A stretch of DNA of 64,000 bases from an uncultured Lachnospiraceae bacterium (GTDB lineage: Bacteria > Bacillota > Clostridia > Lachnospirales > Lachnospiraceae), in assembly GCA_910578645.1 (NCBI GenBank), contig CAJTQI010000006.1, forward strand, positions 141,087 to 205,086. Direction: 5' to 3'. This document shows, piece after piece, positions 1 to 8,850 of the stretch. Within the stretch, counting starts at the first letter, position 1, and every line of letters begins with the position of its first letter. The notes under the pieces were generated by a model. The model was not told where the DNA came from and did not search any database. It saw only the letters and a list, made by a program, of their open reading frames with translations. Position numbers and translations under genes: made by a program.

Positions 1-358
1 AATACGCGGCCACTGCCGGTCCTTTATTGTCCTGAACGCCTCTGCCGATTAAATAGCCCTTCTTCCTGTGCAGGGAAAAAGGCGGATACATCCACTCCCC
101 CTGTGCAGGTACCACATCCAGGTGATTCCATATGCCGATTTCTTTCTCTCCGTTTCCCGCCGTTATCGAAAGGCAGTATCCTTCATAAGCCGCGTATTCC
201 ATCCCGTCCCGCCGTGCATAGGATGCCATCTGTTCCATGGCTTGGCGGCATTCTTCGCAGCCCAGGCCCTTGTCCACACTTGGTATGGCTACCAGCCCGC
301 CGATATCCTCAATGATTTGCCCTTCTTTATCCTGTAGCCAAACACTAAGTTCATCCAT
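1..358 (-). CDS. M20 family metallopeptidase (dipeptidase-like), partial
   Basis: This is the N-terminal part (about 119 residues) of a gene that runs off the left edge of the window. The translation starts MDELSVWLQDKEGQ and contains the metal-binding HLDVVP motif and, further on, GRGVQDNKGP. Both are hallmarks of zinc-dependent M20 peptidases of the PepV/Sapep dipeptidase type, where the His and Asp of HxD and the Asp of DNKGP act in the di-metal centre. The ATG lies inside the end of the response regulator gene, overlapping it by 8 bases, which suggests translational coupling. It is therefore probably the last visible gene of the transporter operon. A cytoplasmic peptidase in this operon hints that the imported substrate may contain an amide or peptide bond, but this is inference. 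The C-terminal catalytic part cannot be seen. Confidence 0.85.
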   Translation of the reverse strand, partial: MDELSVWLQDKEGQIIEDIGGLVAIPSVDKGLGCEECRQAMEQMASYARRDGMEYAAYEGYCLSITAGNGEKEIGIWNHLDVVPAQGEWMYPPFSLHRKKGYLIGRGVQDNKGPAVAAY

Positions 359-1919
359 CTTTCTTCTTCCTTTCTGACATCTCCATCTGGTATTTCTTCG
401 GCGTCATCCCTGTCTCCTGCTTGAAAAACCGGATAAACTGCGAAGTATCGTTATACCCCGACATCGTCGCAATCTCCGTCACCGAGTACTCCTCATGTTC
501 CAACAATTCCCTTGCCCGCTCCATCCTGACTTGCTTGACATATGCAGCGAACCCGATTCCCTTTTTCTCGGCAAACAGATGGCTCAGATAGTCTTGGTTC
601 ATAAACAACTCTTTCTCTGCCAGTTCCCGCAGGGAAATTTCCTTGTCATAGTGCTGCCGCACATAGGAAGCCATCATTTCCACGATGTCCTTGCGCCCAT
701 TGTTATCTTCCGTCTGTTCCGTAAGCTTGCCTTTGCCTCTCGAGGATAATCCGGGCGCGCCCATCCTGCATATATTCTGGCTGATACGGCAAAGAAAGTG
801 TTCCATTTCATCCAGGCTGTCAAACCGAAGAATACCCGCCTGGCTCCTGTGCAATGAGATATCCCCCTGTCCGCTTTCTCCAATAGCATGCAAAAACAAC
901 GTGACAAGCCTCGTGTACAACAGTTCCAGGCACTCCGCCTTCACCATAGCCACCCCTCGCAGTTGTTCAAAAACAGACTGTATACAGGCATATGCTTTTT
1001 CCCCACTGCCATCCCGCAGCGCCTCCCGGAGCTTGTCCTCCTCCCTCTGTTCCATGTAATATACGGACGGTTTTTCATTTTTTATTTTATCGGCAAAACA
1101 AATATCTTCCCCGTATATCTTATATTTCAATGCCTCCCTTGCTTCCAGGTAGGCATTGCCCACACTGCCCGCCTCTTTATGCACAAAGCTGACACCCATC
1201 TTCGCATCATGGCCCTGCTCATACAACAGGTTCCATATTCTCCTTTGCAGGAAGAAATTCTCCGGCATTGGACAGATTACCAACACCCAACTGTCGAAAT
1301 CGGGATTTAAGAGACGCACCTGCTCCCAGGAAATGCCTTTATACATCTTCTCAACTTCTGACAAAAAATCCGGCGCATCCGGTTTCTTGTCCCTAAAGTG
1401 AATCACTGTGACCTGGTATTCCGGGAACACGGTCTTGAACATTTTTTCCTCCACAAAAGAAGTATATCCGGGATTACGGATACTGTTTCCGATAAATTTT
1501 GTGACAATATCCCTGCCTACAATGAGCGCCTCTTTCTTCTCGCTTCTGTTACGCTTCACGAATTTATCCAGACAATCATACAAAGCCTCTTTTTCAATGG
1601 GCTTAAGCAGATAATCCGCCGCCCCGTTGCTCAACGCGGTACGTGCATACTCAAAATCCGAATAAGCGCTCAATATGACTACCTGGGTTGCGCTGTCCTC
1701 TTCCCGAATCCGCGCAAGAAGCGCCAGCCCGTCCATCTTGGGCATACGGATATCCGTCAGCACAAGCTCCGGTTTTTCTTTATGGTAGACAAGTTCCCCT
1801 TCTTCGCCGTTGACTGCCTGCAGGATAAGGAACTGTCCGTCCGTATCATAATCCCTCACCAGTTTCACAAGGGATTGTCTTGCATACAGTTCGTCTTCCA
1901 CTACCAGCACCTTAAGCAT
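351..1919 (-). CDS. Response regulator, receiver plus AraC-type DNA-binding domain (YesN-like)
   Basis: A 522-residue transcription factor. Residues 1-125 are a CheY-like receiver with the acidic pocket (VVEDE), phospho-acceptor Asp56 in LTDIRMPKMDG, the switch residue in ILSAYSD and the conserved Lys in LLKP. The last ~105 residues are a double helix-turn-helix AraC/XylS domain ending in the SGYNDTSQFIRFFKQETGMTP-like signature. The middle ~270 residues are a poorly conserved linker, as is usual in YesN proteins of Clostridia. The start has a GGAGG 7 bases upstream. The partner is almost certainly the LytS/YesM-type kinase at 6987-8798, with the transporter genes between them as probable targets. 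The gene lies 32 bases after the permease stop and overlaps the M20 peptidase gene. Confidence 0.93.
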   Translation of the reverse strand: MLKVLVVEDELYARQSLVKLVRDYDTDGQFLILQAVNGEEGELVYHKEKPELVLTDIRMPKMDGLALLARIREEDSATQVVILSAYSDFEYARTALSNGAADYLLKPIEKEALYDCLDKFVKRNRSEKKEALIVGRDIVTKFIGNSIRNPGYTSFVEEKMFKTVFPEYQVTVIHFRDKKPDAPDFLSEVEKMYKGISWEQVRLLNPDFDSWVLVICPMPENFFLQRRIWNLLYEQGHDAKMGVSFVHKEAGSVGNAYLEAREALKYKIYGEDICFADKIKNEKPSVYYMEQREEDKLREALRDGSGEKAYACIQSVFEQLRGVAMVKAECLELLYTRLVTLFLHAIGESGQGDISLHRSQAGILRFDSLDEMEHFLCRISQNICRMGAPGLSSRGKGKLTEQTEDNNGRKDIVEMMASYVRQHYDKEISLRELAEKELFMNQDYLSHLFAEKKGIGFAAYVKQVRMERARELLEHEEYSVTEIATMSGYNDTSQFIRFFKQETGMTPKKYQMEMSERKKKDG

Positions 1920-1951
1920 TCGACTGCCTCCTTTACTTCCGCGTCCGCCTC

Positions 1952-2791
1952 TTATCCTTTCACCGAGCCGGCCGTAAGTCCTTTGATAATATATTTCTGC
2001 CCAAGACAGTAAATAATAAGCATCGGCAGCATCGCCAAAAGATATGCGGTAAACGCCATCGTATAGTTAAAAGAATATTCCGTCTTAAAATTATACTGGA
2101 ATAGCGGCAGCGTCCAAATTTCCTGGGTCCTGTTCAACATTAAAAGCGGAAGCATAAAGTCATTCCAAATCCACAAAGTATCCATGATTAACAATGTGGA
2201 AATCATGGGTTTTACAAGGGGAAGTACAATCCTTACGTATGTGCCAAATACACTGCACCCGTCAATCTGCGCCGACTCTTCAATCTCATAGGGCAGCCCT
2301 CTGATATAATTTACAAACAAAAATACACCCTGGGTCAGACTGAATGCGGCGTAAAGGATAATCAATCCCGTATGGTTGAGCATATTCAGCTTGGTCATCA
2401 TCTTGGTAACCGGCAGCATGATAACCTGGGACGGAATGAACAGTCCCATTAACAGATAAAAGTAGACAGTCTTATAATAACGTTTTTCAAAATTCCTGGC
2501 AACCGCATAAGAAACAGAAGGCACAAGAAGCAGAATCAACCCCACGGAAATCACCGTAATTTTAAAAGAGTTTCGCAAAAAAATCCAATAGTTGCTGTTC
2601 GTGAATAACTCCTTAAAGTTGCCCGTATAGAAGCTTTCAGGGAAAGCGAAAAAGCTTCTCCCCGCCTCATCCAATGTTTTAAAAGCATTGATTACCACAA
2701 GATAGAGGGGAAACAGAATCAAAGTAAGCCCACACAAAAGCAGAATATTCCGAAATAGTTTCCAAATGGTTCCATCGTTTATTCTTTTCAC
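1952..2791 (-). CDS. Carbohydrate-type ABC transporter permease, MalG/UgpE-like
   Basis: A 279-residue inner-membrane subunit with six predicted hydrophobic segments. It has the EAA loop typical of binding-protein-dependent permeases (YEIEESAQIDGCSVFGTYVRIVLPLVKP), which docks the ATPase. The start chosen is a GTG at 2791-2789 (VKRINDGTIW). It overlaps the TGA of the preceding permease by four bases (GTGA) and has GGGAGGGG about 8 bases upstream. A longer ATG-started reading frame exists, but it would lie inside the upstream gene and has no ribosome site. It pairs with the MalF-like permease just upstream. No ATPase gene is present in this operon, so a shared MsmK-type ATPase encoded elsewhere is likely, as is common for family 1 transporters in Bacillota. 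Confidence 0.93.
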   Translation of the reverse strand: MKRINDGTIWKLFRNILLLCGLTLILFPLYLVVINAFKTLDEAGRSFFAFPESFYTGNFKELFTNSNYWIFLRNSFKITVISVGLILLLVPSVSYAVARNFEKRYYKTVYFYLLMGLFIPSQVIMLPVTKMMTKLNMLNHTGLIILYAAFSLTQGVFLFVNYIRGLPYEIEESAQIDGCSVFGTYVRIVLPLVKPMISTLLIMDTLWIWNDFMLPLLMLNRTQEIWTLPLFQYNFKTEYSFNYTMAFTAYLLAMLPMLIIYCLGQKYIIKGLTAGSVKG

Positions 2792-3675
2792 TCGTTTACC
2801 CCTCCCTTCGAGGTCAGTTTCAGCTGTGTCAGCGAAAAGGCCGCCACAACAACAAACAAGATACACGCCTCCGCATTGGCCACGGAAAACCTCATATTCT
2901 TAAAGGCGTCATTATAAATAAGGATACCGATAACTTCTGTGGCACGCACCGGGCCGCCCCCTGTCAACGCGTAGGGAAAATCAAAAGATGTAAAGCCCTG
3001 TTTAATTGTCAGCACAAGATTCACCGTCACGGTAGGTAAAAGATAGGGCATCGTAATATACCGGAAGCGCTCAAAAGCCGTAGCTCCGTCGATTTTGGCC
3101 GATTCGTACTGCTCCTCAGGTATCTGCTGCAATCCCGCGATAAAGATGACCGTGGGCATGGCAACCGCCTGCCAAGCCTGCACGAATACCACCGCAGGGA
3201 GCGCTGTCTTGCCTGTCATCAACAGACTCTGGGAGAGCCAGCCGATTCCCAGAAGCTGCCCGATTAAAGGCACTACTCTGTAAAAAAGCTGGTCCCAGAT
3301 AAGGGCAATCGTGACGCCGCCAATCATAGCCGGCACAAAAAATATGGATTTTACAAAAGTTTTAAACCACCTTAAAGAGTTTAGGGAAATAGAAAGCAGC
3401 AACGATGCCAGAATGACCACCACCACCAGCATGCAGCTATAAAAGAGCGTTGTTTTCAAAGAACCTAAAAAATTAGGGTTTTTGAACAGCAGCATATAAT
3501 TCTTGAATCCCACATAATCATAATCCACCGACATGCCATCCCAGTCCGTAAAACTATACTTTACACCATTCACCACGGATACTACATAAAAAAAAGTGTA
3601 GAGCGCCACCGGGATAACCGTAAATGCGAAATAGACGGCTTTTCCAGGTACACGCCATTTTGTTGTTTTACTCAT
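2788..3675 (-). CDS. Carbohydrate-type ABC transporter permease, MalF/UgpA-like
   Basis: A 295-residue membrane protein beginning MSKTTKWRVPGKAVYF, with six hydrophobic segments and the EAA motif (EEQYESAKIDGATAFERFRYITMPYLLPT) near residue 190. It forms the heterodimeric channel with the overlapping MalG-like permease. The ATG has AAGGA 7-8 bases upstream. A 97-base gap containing a GC-rich hairpin separates it from the solute-binding protein gene. That arrangement usually lets the binding protein be made in excess of the permeases. The substrate cannot be told from sequence. Confidence 0.93.
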   Translation of the reverse strand: MSKTTKWRVPGKAVYFAFTVIPVALYTFFYVVSVVNGVKYSFTDWDGMSVDYDYVGFKNYMLLFKNPNFLGSLKTTLFYSCMLVVVVILASLLLSISLNSLRWFKTFVKSIFFVPAMIGGVTIALIWDQLFYRVVPLIGQLLGIGWLSQSLLMTGKTALPAVVFVQAWQAVAMPTVIFIAGLQQIPEEQYESAKIDGATAFERFRYITMPYLLPTVTVNLVLTIKQGFTSFDFPYALTGGGPVRATEVIGILIYNDAFKNMRFSVANAEACILFVVVAAFSLTQLKLTSKGGVNE

Positions 3676-3772
3676 ACTCTGTCCTTCATCCTTTCCTGAC
3701 AGCCAACGTCACTATGCATCCGCTTATGCTGACACAGCCGCCTATAGGCAAATTTCCTAAGTAAATACAAAT

Positions 3773-3805
3773 GGGACGGCATGGCAGCCCGTGCCCCGCC
3801 GTCCC
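3773..3805 (-). terminator. Hairpin between binding-protein and permease genes
   Basis: The minus strand reads GGGACGGC, a 17-base loop region, then GCCGTCCC, followed by ATTTGTATTT. It lies 10 bases after the stop of the solute-binding protein gene and upstream of the permeases. It looks like a partial terminator or an mRNA 3'-end stabiliser inside the operon. Such hairpins commonly give high binding-protein to permease ratios. The T-run is imperfect, so read-through is expected. Confidence 0.65.
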
Positions 3806-3814
3806 AAAATCATC

Positions 3815-5158
3815 TTATTCTGCCGATGTAACGGCTATGGAAGCGTCCATATTTTTAAGCACTGCATCCACATCCTTGTCCGCCCAGAATCCCTGCACTA
3901 CATTGTAGAGGTCTGTAACGACATTGTTGTTAATCGTGGAAGCCATCCAGTCATGGGTCTTGCCGGAATTAATCAGCTCTACCATCGGCGCGATACCGGT
4001 ATCGTCATTGACTACACCATTGATACAGGAAGGCGCGCCGTCGTTGTCGCAGAAGATTTGTGCATTCTGCGTATCTGCAAGATAAGCTAAGAACCTGTAT
4101 GCCGCTTCCTTCTCCTCATCCGACGCCTTGGCGGACACACAGATTGCAGCGTCCACACCTGACAGACAGTTGGTGCTGTCCGCCGTATCATTGGGCAGCG
4201 GGAATACGCCAAGCTTCAAATCCGCATTCAGGGACGAGATTGTACCTCTCGCATAGGAACCGGTAATACACATCGCATACTGTCCGTTGGCGAAATTCTC
4301 CCAACACTGAGTATCGGAAAGAGCGAGGGCATCCTCATTGGCATAGGAGAACAAAGTCTTCATCTTATCAAAAACCTGCGGAAACTCTGTATCCGCCGCA
4401 ATCGTTGCTTCTCCTGCAACCGTCTTTTCAATGGTCTCCACGCCATTAGGCGCCCATGCGACTACCGCACCTTGGAACATATGTCCCACACGCCCCGGGT
4501 CTTTGCCGAACAGTCCCATTGGCGTGATGCCTGCCGCCTGCAAGGTATCGCATACCGCAAGAAACTCGTCCCAGGTAGTCGGCACTTCCAGACTGTTCTC
4601 TTCAAAAATCGTCTGGTTATAATATACCCCGATATAGTTACGGCTATAAGGAAGCGCATAGTACCCACCGTCCGCCTGCTTGGTCATCTCCAGGGAGGAA
4701 GGATTCACATTGTCTAAGAATGCCTGTCCGCTCAAATCCTGTACATATCCATTCTCCACCTTCTGTGCAAACTGCATCTGCGTAGGGTAATCGGAAAAAA
4801 TAACCGGAATATCCCCTGATGAGATACGCGAAGTCAACACTGTCCCCGCGTCAGGCACCGTATTCATCTCAATAACAATATCGGGATTCTCCGCATTAAA
4901 TTTATCGATAATCGCCTGGTATCCTTTCTGCGGTCCCTCCTCGCCTTTTTGCTGGAAAAACTCGATTGTCAAAACATCTCCCGACGGCTGTGCGTCAGCC
5001 TGTTCCTCTGCCGGCTCTTCCCCTGCCTCTTCCTGCTCCTGCGCATTTTCCTGGGATGCCCCGCTATTTTCCTGTGCTGTCTGCCCGGACTGTCCGCATC
5101 CTGCCAGAGCTGTAACGGTCATTGCCGTACAAAGAATTACTGCTAATTTCTTTCTCAT
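3815..5158 (-). CDS. Extracellular solute-binding protein (family 1), lipoprotein
   Basis: A 447-residue secreted binding protein. It has a lipoprotein signal peptide ending in LAGC, with the lipid-modified Cys at residue 21. An acidic Gln/Glu-rich linker (about residues 25-60) follows, then a family 1 (MalE/UgpB-like) binding fold starting TIEFFQQKGEEGPQKGYQAI. The start is the ATG at 5158, because GGAGG lies 6 bases upstream. An in-frame ATG four codons earlier overlaps that ribosome site itself. It is anchored to the outer face of the membrane and delivers ligand to the two permeases encoded next. The ligand is unknown. The UROD-like gene upstream and the M20 peptidase gene downstream make an ordinary sugar only one of several options. 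Confidence 0.93.
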   Translation of the reverse strand: MRKKLAVILCTAMTVTALAGCGQSGQTAQENSGASQENAQEQEEAGEEPAEEQADAQPSGDVLTIEFFQQKGEEGPQKGYQAIIDKFNAENPDIVIEMNTVPDAGTVLTSRISSGDIPVIFSDYPTQMQFAQKVENGYVQDLSGQAFLDNVNPSSLEMTKQADGGYYALPYSRNYIGVYYNQTIFEENSLEVPTTWDEFLAVCDTLQAAGITPMGLFGKDPGRVGHMFQGAVVAWAPNGVETIEKTVAGEATIAADTEFPQVFDKMKTLFSYANEDALALSDTQCWENFANGQYAMCITGSYARGTISSLNADLKLGVFPLPNDTADSTNCLSGVDAAICVSAKASDEEKEAAYRFLAYLADTQNAQIFCDNDGAPSCINGVVNDDTGIAPMVELINSGKTHDWMASTINNNVVTDLYNVVQGFWADKDVDAVLKNMDASIAVTSAE

Positions 5159-5180
5159 TTTTTCCTCCATTTCTGTGCTG

Positions 5181-5278
5181 CTTTTGTCTCAGCTTTTGTT
5201 GAGACAACGCATAAACCGAGTTTGTGGCAAGCAGCGCGCAGACACAAATCTCGCGATTGAAAATTAAAATTTTCAACC
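5181..5278. repeat. Dispersed ~100-bp three-hairpin element, copy 1
   Basis: This is one of three related copies in the window (others at 9910-10016 and 39699-39796), all in the same orientation and all intergenic. Shared blocks are TTTTGTCTCA(A/G)CTT(T/C)TGTTGA(G/A)ACA (a hairpin), then GAGTTTGTG...CACAAATCTC (a second stem), then an AT-rich inverted repeat such as TTGAAAAT...ATTTTCAA. This copy fills the gap between the UROD-family gene and the solute-binding protein gene. It would therefore be transcribed in the operon leader. No function is known to me. Confidence 0.8.
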
Positions 5279-5279
5279 T

Positions 5280-6230
5280 TTATATCCTGTGATAGTTATG
5301 CGCCGCATCTACGGCGGCTTTTATATAATCGAGTCTGATACCCTGTCCCTGGATGGTACAGTCAGCCCCAATCATAATCCCTTTTGTGCCGAAAACATCA
5401 AGAATCTCTTTTACTTCCTGCTCTATCGCTTCTTTTGGGCCGTTTAAAATATTTCCTTTATTGTTCATACCGCCCAGAATCGCTTTCCCGAAAGCTTCCC
5501 TACCCTTTTCCAGGCTGTATCCGTTATCCTTCACCGACCAGTTCACCAAGTCCGCCGGATAGCTTGTAAACCGCTCTACCCATGTCTTAAAATCGTACTC
5601 CGGTTCTCCGCAGATATGCAGGATGTTGTATTTTTCCGGCATGTCCGCCGCCACGTTCAGAATCTGCAGGTCAGAGGGCTTCACCAATTTTTCCCACTCT
5701 TCTTCGCTGAAACGTCCGATTTCCCCAAACTGCGCGGAATAATAGATGCCGTCGGCGCCTGCCGCCAGATATCCTTTCGCCCACTCTTCCAACACGTCCG
5801 CAAGAATGCCTACGCCTGCCGCCACTGCCTCCGGCGTCTCTTTACTGTATTTCATGAGCACGTCGTCGCCAAATGCCATGGAAGCCGTCTTAAAAGGCCC
5901 GAACATTGTCTGGAAAATCAACACATCGTCGCCCGCTTGTTCCCTGATTCCTTTAATGACCGCTGCCATTTTCTCAAATTCTTCCGAATCTGTTCCCTTC
6001 ATGCCCACCTTATACCAGTCCTGTGCAGACGTAATCTGCCCGGTTACCGGATAAGGATAGTCCTGCATAATCTTGATGACGTCCATACCTGTCTCACGAT
6101 ACAGTTCCATATGCGCGTCAATCATCTCCTGCACGGTATACTTTGGATTGTAATGGAACCAAAATCCTGCCGGGACACAATCTGCTTCCTCCTTTTTCAT
6201 GACTGCCAATACACGTTCTGACTTTTTCAT
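5280..6230 (-). CDS. Uroporphyrinogen decarboxylase (UROD/MtaA/CmuA) family protein
   Basis: A 316-residue cytoplasmic TIM-barrel protein of the UROD superfamily (MKKSERVLAVMKKEEADCVPAGFWFHYNP at the N-terminus). HICG near residue 205 and the C-terminal IMIGADCTIQGQG segment resemble the metal- and cobalamin-related methyltransferase branch (MtaA/MtbA) rather than haem-pathway HemE. There are no haem genes nearby. In Clostridia such proteins often move methyl groups between corrinoid proteins and thiols, but no corrinoid protein or activase is visible here. It is the first gene of the operon leading into the ABC transporter, so it probably acts on the imported compound or a derivative. The ATG is 16 bases from a GGGAGG, rather far, so the start is the usual but not certain choice. 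Confidence 0.85.
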   Translation of the reverse strand: MKKSERVLAVMKKEEADCVPAGFWFHYNPKYTVQEMIDAHMELYRETGMDVIKIMQDYPYPVTGQITSAQDWYKVGMKGTDSEEFEKMAAVIKGIREQAGDDVLIFQTMFGPFKTASMAFGDDVLMKYSKETPEAVAAGVGILADVLEEWAKGYLAAGADGIYYSAQFGEIGRFSEEEWEKLVKPSDLQILNVAADMPEKYNILHICGEPEYDFKTWVERFTSYPADLVNWSVKDNGYSLEKGREAFGKAILGGMNNKGNILNGPKEAIEQEVKEILDVFGTKGIMIGADCTIQGQGIRLDYIKAAVDAAHNYHRI

Positions 6231-6340
6231 AATTTTTTCACGCTTACCTCCCTTTCTCTATTTTCATTTATTATAAACAGGAGATACTAAGAAAAAATAG
6301 AAGTATTCTTTGTCAATAAATAGGAATATCCTTAGAAAAA

Positions 6341-6544
6341 AAGTTAATTTGCAAAGCAAATTAACTTTGCGAGTTTGCTTAGCAAACTCGGGATTAGCGA
6401 AAGGATTTCTTATGCAATAAGTATAGTAAATTTGCGAGTTTGCCTAGCAAACTCGGAATTAGCGGAGGAACTCCTTATGCAATAAGTATAGTAAATTTGC
6501 ATGTTTGCTCCTCAAACTCGGATTAGCGGAGAATTTCTTATACA
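6341..6544. repeat. 65-bp tandem hairpin repeats in the kinase/operon divergent region
   Basis: A palindrome (GTTAATTTGC-aaa-GCAAATTAAC, about 6343-6365) is followed by three tandem units starting at 6369, 6434 and 6499. Each starts with a short inverted repeat (GCGAGTTTGC..AGCAAACTCG). Each goes on with GATTAGCGGAGGAATTTCTTAT-like sequence; the first two then end in GCAATAAGTATAGTAAATTT. The first two units are exactly 65 bases apart and close in sequence. The third is degenerate and is interrupted by the 305-bp MITE. A single related unit lies at 12605-12660. The units contain GGAGG-like and ATG-like strings but no open frame of note. Confidence 0.8.
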
Positions 6545-6849
6545 GATTAGGGTATCAAAAGGTGTTATCGTAAAATTTCACTGGCAGATTGCGTAAAATG
6601 TTCACGAAGTTGTCCTTCGGAGGAATATGAGATTTTCTTAATATTCCTTGAAATTTCCAGTAATTTCGGGGCATGGATGTCCCGAAAAGCCCAATGTTCG
6701 CCCGGATGGAGAATAGAGGGCGGTTACATCCGTTTCCACAGATTTCCCGGAATATTTTAGAAAATCCATATGATGCAGACGGACACAAGGGAACATATTA
6801 TGCAATCTGCCCTTGCAACTTATAATATGCAGCTTTTGACACGCTAATC
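6545..6849. mobile_element. MITE-like element, copy 1 (305 bp)
   Basis: The element begins GATTAGGGTATCAAAAGG and ends with the near-complement CTTTTGACACGCTAATC, giving ~20-bp imperfect terminal inverted repeats. It is flanked on both sides by the 7-bp direct repeat TTATACA (6538-6544 and 6850-6856). A second copy of exactly the same length, about 90% alike by eye, lies at 32860-33164. There is no transposase inside. The two halves are imperfect inverted repeats of each other, so an RNA copy would fold into a long hairpin with a GC-rich middle (CGGGGCATGGATGTCCCG). A short open frame inside (6555-6788) is judged fortuitous. It lies between the operon and kinase promoters and could affect either. 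Confidence 0.9.
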
Positions 6850-6986
6850 TTATACAAAAAATAACGTTGTAAATTTATGTTGCGAATTTACCTCGCAAAC
6901 TCACCACAACATAAAATACAGTCTGTTACAGATAAGTTTGTTATGATACACTAAGCCCAAGATTATAGAAGGGACTTTTTAGCAAA

Positions 6987-8798
6987 ATGAAAAAATTACA
7001 GCAGTTATCCTACCGCACACAGATTTTCATTGCCTCCTTATCCCTAGTCATTATCCCGGCCGTTCTTCTGGGGCTTTTTGCAGTCAACGACTCCACCTCC
7101 AAGTTGGTTGATGAATATAATACTTCCCTATCCACCATTATTTCCCAGGCGAACCTTGCCCTGGACACCCTCTTACAGGACGCTTTCAAAGTCGCCGACA
7201 TGCCCATCCTTAGTGAGGACGTCAGGAAAGCGATGGTCACCAACTACCAGGACGACTATCTGTCTTACGCCCAGACCTCAACCAAGTTCAGGGATTTATT
7301 CAACCAGACCAACCGGCTCAACACAGACCTGGAAACCTGCATCTTTACGAACCGATATGGTTTTACCTTTGAATACGGTGTGGTAAGCGCCCTCCACCGG
7401 AGACAGATTGACCAGAATATCAGCCAGTGGACAGAACATGCCCGCAATTCGCCCAACTACACTTATTTTGCGCCTCTGCAAAACGGCGCCGACAATGGTA
7501 CAGGCAAGAAGACTCTCCCCATGGTCAAAATACTGCACGACAAATATGATTACAAGGAAATCGGCATCTGTTACTGCGAAATTAATTTTAAACCGATTGA
7601 AAATATCATCCTTTCTTCCCAAAACACGGAAAACACCTTTTTCATTTATAATGCGGACAGCCAACTTACCTTTTCCTCAAACCCAGACTATATGCAGGAA
7701 CCGGGCAAACATGCCGAATTGTTGTCCTCCCTTGCTACCTTTAACAACTCACTCCATCCGGATTCCTCCATCGTGGAAGAGGTCATCACAATCGGGCACA
7801 ACCGCTACCAGGTAAACGGCTGTGTCAACAAGACCACGAACTGGCACCTTGTACAGTTTGTCAATAATCAGATTATTTCCCAGATTTACCGGGACAATAT
7901 CCTCAGCTATGTGTGCATTTTAGTACTCTGCATCATACTTGGCATATTGTTAGCCGTTCTTCTCTCCGCTACCTTAACCCGGTCAATCCTGAGGTTATGC
8001 AGCCAGATTGACACACTGAATGTACAGACCAATGAACAGATTGACGAAAAAGCATGCGGCTCCAATCTGGAACTTAAAAAGCTGATTGCCAGTTTCAATC
8101 ACTTAAACAGGCGTCTTGCCACAAGCTTACAGCAAAACTACCAGATACAACTGGCAGAACAGAAAATGAGAATACAGATGTTGCAGTTCCAGATTAACCA
8201 CCATTTTCTCTACAATACGCTGAATGTCATCAGGTCTCTTGCCAATATCCATAACGTGCCTCAGATTGAGACTATTTCCCTGTGCATGTCCGACCTTTTG
8301 CGGTATAACCTGGAAAACTTCCCGGTTGCCCTTCTTGATGAAGAGCTGCAGCAAATCAGACGCTATATGACCATACAGAATATCCGTTTTCCGGGAAAAT
8401 TTACTTTTGATATCAATATCTCACCCGAATACCTGAAAATGCAGATTCCGGCTTTCCTGCTTCAGCCGCTTGTGGAAAACAGCATCGAGCACGGTTTCTC
8501 CACACAGGAGGCAGGCTGCTATATCAGTATCAGCAGCCAGACATGTGAAGACGGACTTCATATTTTTGTCGCAGACAACGGACAGGGGATTCCTCCCGGA
8601 ATACTGGAACGTCTAAACAGCGAATGTCTCCAGGGCATCACCGCTGGGGCCAAGGAAGACGGACATCATTCCATCGGCTTACAGAATGTGGGACAAAGAA
8701 TACGCAGCCACTTTGGCGATTCCTACGGACTCACAATAGAAAGCCGGGAAGGAGAAGGCACCATCGTCAATCTCCTGTTGCCTGCCAACCCGGCTTAG
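6987..8798 (+). CDS. Sensor histidine kinase, LytS/YesM (HPK7) type
   Basis: A 603-residue membrane kinase. It has a transmembrane segment at about residues 14-35, a ~265-residue extracellular sensor region (dCache-like by layout), a second membrane segment at ~303-330 and a HAMP-like stretch. The kinase core follows. The phospho-acceptor is His406 in INHHFLYNTLN, where the usual Pro of NPHFLYN is His. The ATP-binding part shows LVENSIEHG (N box), DNGQGIP (G1) and GLQNVGQRI (G2). It is divergent from the UROD/ABC/response-regulator operon and is the likely partner of the AraC-type regulator at 351-1919. The ATG is preceded by GAAGGG at a rather long 14 bases. Confidence 0.93.
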   Translation: MKKLQQLSYRTQIFIASLSLVIIPAVLLGLFAVNDSTSKLVDEYNTSLSTIISQANLALDTLLQDAFKVADMPILSEDVRKAMVTNYQDDYLSYAQTSTKFRDLFNQTNRLNTDLETCIFTNRYGFTFEYGVVSALHRRQIDQNISQWTEHARNSPNYTYFAPLQNGADNGTGKKTLPMVKILHDKYDYKEIGICYCEINFKPIENIILSSQNTENTFFIYNADSQLTFSSNPDYMQEPGKHAELLSSLATFNNSLHPDSSIVEEVITIGHNRYQVNGCVNKTTNWHLVQFVNNQIISQIYRDNILSYVCILVLCIILGILLAVLLSATLTRSILRLCSQIDTLNVQTNEQIDEKACGSNLELKKLIASFNHLNRRLATSLQQNYQIQLAEQKMRIQMLQFQINHHFLYNTLNVIRSLANIHNVPQIETISLCMSDLLRYNLENFPVALLDEELQQIRRYMTIQNIRFPGKFTFDINISPEYLKMQIPAFLLQPLVENSIEHGFSTQEAGCYISISSQTCEDGLHIFVADNGQGIPPGILERLNSECLQGITAGAKEDGHHSIGLQNVGQRIRSHFGDSYGLTIESREGEGTIVNLLLPANPA

Positions 8799-8850
8799 TT
8801 GCGCTCGCTCTATTTTTGCCGGAACCCGTCGGCCTAAACCTCTTGCTTTG

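Noticed and set aside
6555..6788. 77-codon frame inside MITE copy 1 (and a 64-codon frame in copy 2)
   Set aside because: The two copies do not keep the same reading frame length. The sequence is better explained as a fold-back element.
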